This document shows positions 1 through 7,243 of a stretch of DNA of 64,000 nt, in pieces. Both the position numbers and the translations under genes were made by a program. The DNA is from Bacillota bacterium (GTDB taxonomy: Bacteria > Bacillota > Clostridia > Lachnospirales > Lachnospiraceae). Every line of letters begins with the position of its first letter. Within the stretch, counting starts at the first letter, position 1. Location of the stretch: positions 1 through 64,000 of the forward strand of contig JAEYQV010000096.1 in assembly GCA_023409835.1 (NCBI GenBank), written 5' to 3'. Under the pieces are notes generated by a model. That model did no database searches. It was not told where the DNA came from and saw only the letters and a list, made by a program, of their open reading frames with translations.

Positions 1-40
1 AGTCGGGAAAGTACCTGTAAGGCGGTTTAAGAAACAAAAT
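1..40 (+). promoter_or_regulatory. Probable 3' end of a cobalamin riboswitch
   Basis: The window opens with AGTCGGGAAAGTACCTGTA, which resembles the conserved 3' end of B12 riboswitches (AGTC..GA.ACCTGCC type). It lies about 80 bases upstream of a gene for an adenosylcobalamin-dependent ribonucleotide reductase, a class known to be controlled by this riboswitch. The rest of the aptamer would lie to the left of the window, so the call rests on a short match plus context. Confidence 0.5.
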
Positions 41-96
41 ACAGACAAGAATATAGATAACCTATTTTATTAACCTGATCATACGGAGGAAAAGAG

Positions 97-2184
97 ATGG
101 AACATATTATATCAGAAGAATTTTTAAGTACATATCGCAATCAGAAAAGCCCACTCAGCCCAATCGGTGAGTTCGTATATTTAAGGACCTATTCCAGGTA
201 TCTTACGGATAAGAGAAGAAGGGAGACCTGGTTCGAGACAGTGCTGCGGACCACGGAATATAATATCCGTCTTGGGTTGGAGTTTATGAAAAGGAATGGT
301 ATTCCTGTGGATATGGAAGAGGTACGACAGGAAGCAGAGCATCTGTTTGACCAATTGTTCCATTTAAGAACCTTTACCTCAGGAAGAACTCTTTATATGG
401 GGGGGACCCAAGTAGTAGAACAGTATCCTCTTTCTAATTATAACTGTTCCTTTACTTATATTGAGAAGCTCCATGACCTGGTGGATGTATTCTATCTGCT
501 AATGGTAGGCAGCGGTGTAGGAATACGTATTGACCGGCAAAAGATTGAGCGGCTTCCCCAGGTTCGTCCTGTCCGGATGGAGGGCAGATACGACAGTACG
601 GTACGTTCCAAGCTTACGAAGGAAGCTATGGAGAATACCAAATGCATCTATGATCCGAAGGAGCCTTCGATTGCGGTACTTATTGTTGGTGACAGTAAAG
701 AGGGCTGGTGCTCGGCGCTTGAATATTATTTTCAGCTTCTGACACAGAAGGAATATGAAGAGGTTCAAGAGATTGTGATTGATTACAGCTATGTCAGACC
801 GGAAGGAGAAAGGCTGAAGAGGTTTGGAGGAAGAGCCTCCGGTCACAGATCCCTCCAGAGAATGTTTGAGAAGATGAATCGGGTATTTGTCAGGAGAGAC
901 GGTAAGAGTCTGGAGACGATTGATATACTGGATATTGCTACCATTATCAGCGAGAATGTGGTATCCGGCGGTGTAAGACGAAGTGCAATGATGGTAATCT
1001 GTGATGAGGATGATGAGGAGGTCATCAATGCCAAGAGGAATATCTATAAGGTCGTAGACGGCAAATGGCTGGAAGACCCGGAGATCTCCCACAGGAAGAT
1101 GAGCAATAATTCCGTATTGTATCATCACCGTCCGTCTCTTAACAGAATTAAGGAAATCATCAATTCCATTAAAATCAATGGGGAACCCGGCTTTATCAAT
1201 GCAACGGAAGCATCCAGAAGAAAGCCGTCCTTCAGCGGCTGCAATCCCTGCGGAGAGATATTACTGCAATCGAAGCAATGCTGTAATCTGACCACGAATA
1301 ATATGATGGCCTTTGCGGAGGGAAATACCTTTGATGAAGCAGCTTTCCATGAGGTACTTAAGCTGTCTACCAGAGTTGCTATCCGGATGACCCTGGTAAA
1401 TGTAGAGCTGCCGGACTGGAACAGGGTAATGCAGGAGGATAGGATTATCGGTATTTCCCTAACCGGTATGATGGATATGGTGAACAAGACTCATATGAGC
1501 TATGAGGAGCTGGCGGCATTGCTGTCGAGACTCCGTGCTACGGTCCATGAGGAAGGAAAACGATATTCTGCTGAGCTGGGAATAGAGGCTCCGAAGCTGA
1601 TGACAACCATCAAGCCGGAGGGCAGTCTGTCCAACCTGCCCAGTGTCAGCTCCGGCATCCATTTTGCCCATTCCAATTACTATATCCGGAGAGTAAGAAT
1701 CTCAGCCACGGACCCGCTGTATAAGATGATTTCCAGTCAGGGGAGCTACCCGATCTACAACGAGAACGGTCAGAGTGATGAGGACTGCTCCGTCAAGGTG
1801 ATTGAATTCCCGGTGAAGGCTCCTACGGGAAAAACGAAATACGATATCGGAGCAATTGAGCAGCTGGAGCTCTATAAGCTGTCCATGGAGAATTGGACTG
1901 ACCATAATACTTCCATAACGGTTCATGTAAGGGAGCAGGAATGGGAGGAGGTTGCTCACTGGGTTTATGAGAATTTTGACTACATCGTAGGAATTACCTT
2001 CCTTCCCTTGATGGAGGAGACATACCCCTTGCTTCCTTATGAGTGCACAACAAAAGAGGATTACGAGGAGAGACTCGCCAGAATTAAACCGATAGATTAT
2101 GATCTGCTTGCCAGATTTGACGATGATGAGGAACATGATATTATAGATCAGGAATGCTCAACCGGAGTCTGCCCGATACGATAA
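97..2184 (+). CDS. nrdJ: Adenosylcobalamin-dependent ribonucleoside-triphosphate reductase (class II)
   Basis: This 695-residue protein reduces ribonucleoside triphosphates to deoxy forms using adenosylcobalamin and needs no oxygen, which suits an anaerobe. It matches the monomeric RTPR type known from Lactobacillus leichmannii (739 residues). Cys117 (NYNCSF), Cys385 (NPCGE, the expected thiyl radical) and Cys396 keep the spacing of Cys119/408/419 in that enzyme. The tail CSTGVCPIR supplies the C-x4-C dithiol that re-reduces the active site. The ATG follows ACGGAGGAAAAGAG. A probable cobalamin riboswitch lies upstream. No obvious terminator follows; the next gene starts 91 bases on. Confidence 0.96.
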   Translation: MEHIISEEFLSTYRNQKSPLSPIGEFVYLRTYSRYLTDKRRRETWFETVLRTTEYNIRLGLEFMKRNGIPVDMEEVRQEAEHLFDQLFHLRTFTSGRTLYMGGTQVVEQYPLSNYNCSFTYIEKLHDLVDVFYLLMVGSGVGIRIDRQKIERLPQVRPVRMEGRYDSTVRSKLTKEAMENTKCIYDPKEPSIAVLIVGDSKEGWCSALEYYFQLLTQKEYEEVQEIVIDYSYVRPEGERLKRFGGRASGHRSLQRMFEKMNRVFVRRDGKSLETIDILDIATIISENVVSGGVRRSAMMVICDEDDEEVINAKRNIYKVVDGKWLEDPEISHRKMSNNSVLYHHRPSLNRIKEIINSIKINGEPGFINATEASRRKPSFSGCNPCGEILLQSKQCCNLTTNNMMAFAEGNTFDEAAFHEVLKLSTRVAIRMTLVNVELPDWNRVMQEDRIIGISLTGMMDMVNKTHMSYEELAALLSRLRATVHEEGKRYSAELGIEAPKLMTTIKPEGSLSNLPSVSSGIHFAHSNYYIRRVRISATDPLYKMISSQGSYPIYNENGQSDEDCSVKVIEFPVKAPTGKTKYDIGAIEQLELYKLSMENWTDHNTSITVHVREQEWEEVAHWVYENFDYIVGITFLPLMEETYPLLPYECTTKEDYEERLARIKPIDYDLLARFDDDEEHDIIDQECSTGVCPIR

Positions 2185-2275
2185 CCGGATTCTCTGTTCT
2201 GCGGATTGGATGTTATTTTGCATGGGCTTGACGCATATGATGTGCTAAAGGGAAACATCAAAGGGAGGGAGCTTC

Positions 2276-2959
2276 TTGCCAAACTATCGGGTTATCGTCA
2301 GGGATAAAGTAATTCAGCAGGATATGTACTATAAAAACCAGAATATAATGAAATATACGATTCAATACCCTCAGTTCATATCCATGAATTTTCAACCGTT
2401 TTTAGATAAATTAAATTCGTTTTATAGAACGCGGGCGCTGATGTACGAGAGATCAAACATCATGAATCTGTATCAGATGGCAATGGTGGAATATGAATAT
2501 TCTGTTAGTAATGGATTTCCTATCAGGCAATTTGAAGCGTTTGTGGATTATCAGGTGACCTATAACCAGAACTGTGCAATCAGCCTGTATTTCGATCAGT
2601 ACGAATATGCCGGTGGCGCCCATGGGCTAACAATACGCTCCTCCGACACCTGGAATCTGATAAAGAGTAAAAAGATTGAACTGAATGATGTCTTTGTATA
2701 CAGAAACGGTCTTAGGGACTACCTGGTCGAAACTATCATCAGCCAGATCGAGGAAGAGAATAAGCAGGGGAACAACAACTACTTTGAGGATTATAGAAAA
2801 CTGGTGAATGAGAACCTTAAGCTGAATAACTTCTACCTGACGCCGGAAGGAGTAGTACTGTACTTTCAGGAATATGACATTGCTCCATATGCCAGCGGAC
2901 TGACAACATTCCTGATTCCATACGCCTCCGGTGTAGCGACACAACCCAAATGCTATTAG
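2276..2959 (+). CDS. DUF4163/DUF3298 domain protein
   Basis: A 227-residue protein with the two-part architecture of the RsiV/PdaC-associated family: an N-terminal DUF4163-like region (about residues 20-105) and a DUF3298 domain beginning at YAGGAHG (about 111-117) and ending around the motif YFQEYDIAPYASG near the C-terminus. In characterised relatives such as RsiV this domain binds lysozyme on the outside of the cell. This copy shows neither a signal peptide nor a membrane segment, so its location is unclear. The TTG start is chosen because AAGGGAGGGAG lies just upstream. It may be co-transcribed with nrdJ, but no shared function is evident. Confidence 0.8.
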   Translation: MPNYRVIVRDKVIQQDMYYKNQNIMKYTIQYPQFISMNFQPFLDKLNSFYRTRALMYERSNIMNLYQMAMVEYEYSVSNGFPIRQFEAFVDYQVTYNQNCAISLYFDQYEYAGGAHGLTIRSSDTWNLIKSKKIELNDVFVYRNGLRDYLVETIISQIEEENKQGNNNYFEDYRKLVNENLKLNNFYLTPEGVVLYFQEYDIAPYASGLTTFLIPYASGVATQPKCY

Positions 2960-2970
2960 AACATAAAAGG

Positions 2971-3098
2971 GGGCTGTCGCACTAAGCTATAGTGATGCAG
3001 GAAGCCCTCTACGCTTCCCCACACCTTGTGAAACAAGGTGTGGGGAAGCATAGAGGGCTTCCTGCATCTTCAAGGTTATTGTGCGACAGACCCCTAAT
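2971..3098. repeat. Large nested palindrome (terminator-like element)
   Basis: About 130 bases fold on themselves in two nested arms. The outer arm pairs GGGCTGTCGCAC near the left end with GTGCGACAGACCC at the right end. The inner arm of about 35 bases begins GATGCAGGAAGCCCTC on the left and ends GAGGGCTTCCTGCATC on the right, with one mismatch and a TGAAA loop. It sits after the DUF3298 gene, so it may end transcription, but it is far larger than a normal terminator. Confidence 0.8.
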
Positions 3099-3108
3099 TA
3101 TCTTTATT

Positions 3109-3146
3109 AGCGGTTGGCTGCCACAGGCAGACAATCAGGTTTATCT
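3109..3146 (+). repeat. REP-like element, copy A
   Basis: The segment beginning TTAGCGGTTGGCTGCCACAG and ending CAATCAGGTTTA matches two copies at about 17251 and 17316 and a decayed copy near 59565. The core CTGCCACAGGCAG forms a small hairpin. The copies are all intergenic. Confidence 0.6.
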
Positions 3147-3156
3147 GTGCTGTAGA

Positions 3157-3348
3157 TTATTCTCCTCCGGGACCGCTGCGGCCAGGTGAATTATCGGGAA
3201 CCTGTGCATGGCTGTCCTGCATGGAGTTTTTGGAACTGTTCCGACTGGAATTACCGGTACTACTATTGGAGCTGTTCCGACTGGAACTGTTGTTGGAGCT
3301 GTTCCGGCTACTGTCTTTCGTACGGCTGTTATTCTTACTCTTAGTCAT
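3157..3348 (-). CDS. Small Ser/Asn-rich protein
   Basis: A 63-residue protein made almost entirely of Ser, Asn, Arg, Lys and Thr in runs such as SSRNSSNNSSSRNSSNSS, with a Pro/Gly tail. The coding DNA contains internal short repeats (CTGTTCCGACTGGAA appears twice on the plus strand). It has a strong ribosome binding site (AAAGGAGATTGTT before ATG), which favours it over the overlapping plus-strand frame. No known domain is visible. Small, basic, low-complexity proteins of this kind are often spore-associated in Clostridia, but that role is a guess. It lies downstream of the foldase gene on the same strand. Confidence 0.6.
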   Translation of the reverse strand: MTKSKNNSRTKDSSRNSSNNSSSRNSSNSSTGNSSRNSSKNSMQDSHAQVPDNSPGRSGPGGE

Positions 3349-3420
3349 AACAATCTCCTTTCCGATATGTTATCGTTTATTATAACTGGAAAGAAGGATA
3401 TTATTCAGGACGAACTAAAA

Positions 3421-4515
3421 TCAGTCGATTAATGTAATACTACCCATGCGAAGGGCTTTAACGGCTTTCTCATTAATCTTGATATCATGCTTGGACAGGA
3501 AATTCTCAGCATAATAATTCTGGAACTCTTGATCCTCGGCATCTGTAATGGCTTGATCCACAGCTTCATTATAAGCCTCATCCGAATTATTATTCACCAT
3601 CCGAACGATATAATAACCGTTTTCAGCTTCAAAAATATTACTGATATCACCGTTATTCATCTCCATCATCATAGCCTTGAGGTTGGCATCATAGGTGGTA
3701 TCACCGGGAATGAAATTATTAGCCGTATATCTTAATTGTGTCTCACCCTCCGGTACCAGGGTGGACCAATCCTCGGTAGTTAAAGCCTTATCATAAACGC
3801 CCTTGATCTTCTCATAGGCGGCGGTTTTATCGGCTTCACTCATAGCTACCGACTTACCGGCATCGTCCTGAGTCATAGTTGAAATGAACAGGTATTGAAT
3901 ATCGTACTGTCTGTATTTTTCTTTGGAGATACCGGCTTTAATACCGGCATCATCGATATCCAGGGTGTCAATGAGATCCTGACGGTATCTTTTTGCAAGT
4001 GTCATCTTACCCATCACGTTGGTAAGGTAATCACCGGTAAATCCATTCTCTTCAAGCATTTTAGCGGAATGACCCTGATCATACATCAGACTGGCAACAT
4101 CTGACTTAATCTTCTCGGTTTCTTCGGAAGTCAGGGTATATCCGGCTGCAACAGCATCCTTGTACATAATTTCATTGTAAACGGAGGTACTGATTGCCTC
4201 TTGGGCTGCAACCTGTGCAACGGTATAGTTGTTGGTTTCATCATACGGCATGTCCCAATAACCGCCGCCATAGATCTGGTTGATGTAATCGTAACGGCTT
4301 TCTACATCGTAGTAATAATATCTGAGATCATCCAGATGATATTTCGTGCCGTCAATATTCAGCAATACTCTTTCGTATAACTGGTCAAAGGTAATCGCAA
4401 ATACTAATACGATGGATAATATAATCGTAGGAATAAGCCATACCTTACGATTGATTGTTTTCAATGTCTTTTTTTGCGTTGGCCTAGCCTTAATGGTTTT
4501 CTTGGATTTGTTCAC
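3421..4515 (-). CDS. Membrane-anchored PrsA/SurA-like peptidyl-prolyl isomerase
   Basis: A 364-residue protein with a basic N-terminus (KKTIKARPTQKKTLK) and one membrane segment (about residues 28-48, WLIPTIILSIVLVFAITF), followed by a large extracellular part. The middle resembles the SurA N-terminal chaperone region, and about residues 200-320 resemble a parvulin PpiC domain (YDIQYLFIST, later NGYYIVRMV). Such proteins help exported proteins fold outside the membrane. Classical PrsA is a lipoprotein; this one lacks a lipobox and is held by a transmembrane helix. The start is GTG with GGAGG ten bases upstream. The parvulin assignment is weaker than the overall foldase call. Confidence 0.8.
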   Translation of the reverse strand: MNKSKKTIKARPTQKKTLKTINRKVWLIPTIILSIVLVFAITFDQLYERVLLNIDGTKYHLDDLRYYYYDVESRYDYINQIYGGGYWDMPYDETNNYTVAQVAAQEAISTSVYNEIMYKDAVAAGYTLTSEETEKIKSDVASLMYDQGHSAKMLEENGFTGDYLTNVMGKMTLAKRYRQDLIDTLDIDDAGIKAGISKEKYRQYDIQYLFISTMTQDDAGKSVAMSEADKTAAYEKIKGVYDKALTTEDWSTLVPEGETQLRYTANNFIPGDTTYDANLKAMMMEMNNGDISNIFEAENGYYIVRMVNNNSDEAYNEAVDQAITDAEDQEFQNYYAENFLSKHDIKINEKAVKALRMGSITLID

Positions 4516-4925
4516 CTTATTGCTACCTCCATAATGTTCTCATGAAATTATTTTAAACTTTTCTTGGAATAAGTCAATAGAAAGCTTCCAGTTCACAAAA
4601 TATACAAAACTGGTGATGACTATCAGTAATTATATCAAAAACTACCAAATAATACAAGCAGACGCAGCAATGGGAGATCAGAAACTAAGCAGAAAGAAAA
4701 GACCTGGGTATTGCACATAGCAGTGGGTTACATATTTTGTATAATATACTTTTGACACTATATATTGAAAATGATATAATGTTCACAAAGTGAAGACAGG
4801 CGGTATAGTATTCTCCTTTGTCAGAAGTAATGAGAGAAGATCAAACAGGGGCCGGCCCCTTCCTTGGAACGAGCATGCCAGTGGGCAAAACAACCAAATA
4901 ATATATTAATCAGGAGTAAAACCAT
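4516..4925. other. Intergenic region between divergent foldase and moxR operon
   Basis: This 410-base stretch separates two divergent transcription units. It contains a consensus promoter for the moxR side (4752-4780) and a perfect 12-bp palindrome GGGGCCGGCCCC (4848-4859) inside the predicted 5' leader. I found no convincing gene in it. Confidence 0.7.
4752..4780 (+). promoter_or_regulatory. Consensus sigma-A promoter for the moxR operon
   Basis: TTGACA (4752-4757) and TATAAT (4775-4780) are separated by exactly 17 bases, a perfect match to the housekeeping consensus. Transcription would start about 140 bases before the moxR start codon, leaving a long leader. Confidence 0.88.
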
Positions 4926-5882
4926 ATGGGACCGTATCAAGCAAAAGCTATGCAGATCATGGATGAAGTGAATAAGGTTGTAATCGGAAAACGCGTCATC
5001 ATAGGAAAGGTACTTACTGCCATTCTGGCGAAGGGCCATATCCTTCTGGAGGATCATCCGGGAGTGGGGAAAACCACACTTGCGCTGGCCTTCTCCAGGG
5101 CAATGGAGTTGGATTACCACCGTCTCCAATTTACTCCGGATGTACTGCCTACCGATGTGGTGGGATTCCATTTGCTGAATAAGGATGGAGACAGCTATCA
5201 GTATAAGCAGGGAGCCATCATGTGTAACCTGTTTCTGGCAGATGAGATCAATCGTACCTCCTCCAAGACCCAATCTGCTCTGCTGGAGGTAATGGAAGAG
5301 GGAAAGGTTACGGTAGATAGTGTAACCAGAGAGGTCCCGAAGCCCTTCGTAGTGATGGCAACCCAGAACCCGATCGGTTCCGTCGGTACCCAGATGCTGC
5401 CGGAATCCCAGCTGGACCGTTTCATGGTAAGACTGACCATGGGATATCCGGACATGAAGAGCGAGATTGGCATACTGAAGGAAAGACAGAATAATAATCC
5501 GTTGGAGAGAACCCTTCAGGTGGTGAATAAGGACGAGATCCTGATGATGCAGAATATCGTGGAGGAAGTATTCCTGCATGACTCCATCTATGAATATATT
5601 ACGCTGCTGGTGCAGCAAACCAGAGAGAATCCGCTGATTGAACTGGGAGTCAGCCCGAGAGGCTCCCTGGCACTGATGAACATGGTAAAGGCAACCGCCT
5701 TCCTAAGCGGCCGCGACTACGTAGTACCCGGTGATGTTCAGTATATTTTCAAGGATGTTGCCGCTCACCGGATGATCCTTAAGGCTAAGGCGAGAGTTAA
5801 TAATGTCACGGTGGACAACCTTCTGGATGATATTCTCCGTATCGTGCGTCCTCCTAAGATTATTGCTAAGAATGCCCTGTAG
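4926..5882 (+). CDS. MoxR-family AAA+ ATPase
   Basis: A 318-residue AAA_3 ATPase. The Walker A motif is DHPGVGKT (residues 43-50) and the Walker B motif is FLADEINR (about 103-110), followed by sensor residues in FVVMATQNPIG, all typical of MoxR proteins. These act as chaperones that assemble or activate partner proteins, often with VWA or DUF58 proteins. The following two genes are a DUF58 protein and a transglutaminase-like membrane protein, the usual MoxR neighbours in Firmicutes. The ATG follows CAGGAGTAAAACCAT. Family call is secure; the client in this organism is unknown. Confidence 0.93.
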   Translation: MGPYQAKAMQIMDEVNKVVIGKRVIIGKVLTAILAKGHILLEDHPGVGKTTLALAFSRAMELDYHRLQFTPDVLPTDVVGFHLLNKDGDSYQYKQGAIMCNLFLADEINRTSSKTQSALLEVMEEGKVTVDSVTREVPKPFVVMATQNPIGSVGTQMLPESQLDRFMVRLTMGYPDMKSEIGILKERQNNNPLERTLQVVNKDEILMMQNIVEEVFLHDSIYEYITLLVQQTRENPLIELGVSPRGSLALMNMVKATAFLSGRDYVVPGDVQYIFKDVAAHRMILKAKARVNNVTVDNLLDDILRIVRPPKIIAKNAL

Positions 5883-5915
5883 GACTTCATTTATACCAAT
5901 TAATAGAATCCGTAT

Positions 5916-5947
5916 AAAAGGCCAATCGCATCCGCCGTTGGCCTTTT
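5916..5947 (+). terminator. Hairpin with T tail inside the moxR operon
   Basis: AAAAGGCCAA pairs perfectly with TTGGCCTTTT across a 12-base loop. Because it lies between moxR and the DUF58 gene, it may terminate part of the transcripts so that the ATPase is made in excess. Confidence 0.6.
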
Positions 5948-5986
5948 CATAGAAAGACTGATGGCTACATCAGGAGCAGGTGTGAC

Positions 5987-7228
5987 ATGCTTCAAAACAA
6001 AATCAGATATTTAGCATTGCTGGCCACGATTGGCCTGCTTTCCATTCTATATAACGAATATATTATGATCATAGTTTTCCTCACGATTGCAGTCCTTCCA
6101 TTTGTTATGGTAGGTCTGCTCTGCTATATATATGGAATGCTTTCGGTTGAACTGATTTCCACTGTTCATGTGGCCGGCAGGGGTGAGATGATACCGGTAT
6201 CGGTGATTATTAATAACCCGACCATATTTCCGGTTTCAAATATAACTCTGTATCTGACCTATGGTAATTCCTTTTCGGGGAAACGCTTCAAGAAGGAGCT
6301 TATTGTGTCGTCAGACCGAAGGTCAAGGGCAACGGTAACCTGCAATATCCTTTCGGAGCATGCCGGTAATCTGGAAATATCCTTATCAAAGATCCGGGTG
6401 TTTGACTATTTGAAAATGTTTTCCTTAAGAAAGAAATGCCATGGGGAGCTTAAGGTTGCTATATTGCCGGTAGTCCATGAAATCACAGAGGATTACCTGG
6501 CAAATCGATCCAGGATGCAGGTGGAAAGCGACTATTATTCTCCTACAAAAAGCGGTGACGATCCGTCGGAGGTTTTTGGAATCCGGGAGTACAGAGAAGG
6601 AGACAAGCCCACCAGGATTCACTGGAAGCTCAGTATGAAGCAGGACCAGCTGATGATAAAGGAATTCAGCGACCCGATGAATTGCTCCATATTGATATTT
6701 GCAAACTTAAGTGTCGCTTTCGAGGAGGATATTCTGCCCTATATGGATGCGTTAATGGAATGCGCCCTGTCTTTGTCCTACTCCTTCCTGCTGAAGGGGC
6801 AGATCCATTATTTCGCCTGGTATGATGAGGTGCATGGCGTTTGCAGAAGAGTACGTATTGTCCGGGAGAAGGATCTATTTGAGGCAGTTGACGGGATTTT
6901 GCAGTCGGGACCCTATTCCAAAGGAGTCGATGTCATGACGGCATATCTGGCAGAGCATCCGAACGATCAGTATTCGGATCTGTTCTATGTAACCGGTGAG
7001 GTGTCAAAGGACCAGCTGGATGCGCTGTCCTTAATCAAAGCCTCAGTCCGGCAAATAATCTATGTGAATGATAGCGCCAGATATTCTGAGGCCAATAACG
7101 GGAATATTCGGATAAAGCTTCCGATTACGGAAGAGGTTATGAAGAGGATTGTTGAGATGGGTATCGGTCTGCTATCAGTGGACACCGGTAATCTGAAGCA
7201 CAATCTGGAGAGTCTGAAGCTTGGTTAG
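5987..7228 (+). CDS. DUF58 domain protein
   Basis: A 413-residue protein with two membrane segments at the N-terminus (about residues 6-21 and 24-48), a beta-rich region and a DUF58 core. The family signature is seen around residues 190-225: FGIREYREGDKPTRIHWK followed by a conserved Lys/Glu-Phe pair. DUF58 proteins are related to VWA-fold proteins and accompany MoxR ATPases. The stop is 15 bases before the next gene, whose ribosome binding site (GGAAGAAGAGGGA) overlaps the end, so the two are co-transcribed. Molecular function is not established for the family. Confidence 0.9.
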   Translation: MLQNKIRYLALLATIGLLSILYNEYIMIIVFLTIAVLPFVMVGLLCYIYGMLSVELISTVHVAGRGEMIPVSVIINNPTIFPVSNITLYLTYGNSFSGKRFKKELIVSSDRRSRATVTCNILSEHAGNLEISLSKIRVFDYLKMFSLRKKCHGELKVAILPVVHEITEDYLANRSRMQVESDYYSPTKSGDDPSEVFGIREYREGDKPTRIHWKLSMKQDQLMIKEFSDPMNCSILIFANLSVAFEEDILPYMDALMECALSLSYSFLLKGQIHYFAWYDEVHGVCRRVRIVREKDLFEAVDGILQSGPYSKGVDVMTAYLAEHPNDQYSDLFYVTGEVSKDQLDALSLIKASVRQIIYVNDSARYSEANNGNIRIKLPITEEVMKRIVEMGIGLLSVDTGNLKHNLESLKLG

Positions 7229-7243
7229 GAAGAAGAGGGATTT

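Noticed and set aside
499..1128. Long minus-strand frame (209 codons) inside nrdJ
   Set aside because: It lies fully within a clear class II reductase gene, has no recognisable domain and no good ribosome binding site.
3208..3432. Plus-strand frame opposite the Ser/Asn-rich gene
   Set aside because: No ribosome binding site; the minus-strand frame has AAAGGAGAT before its ATG. Its Val/Gly/Thr repeats are the mirror of the Ser/Asn repeats.
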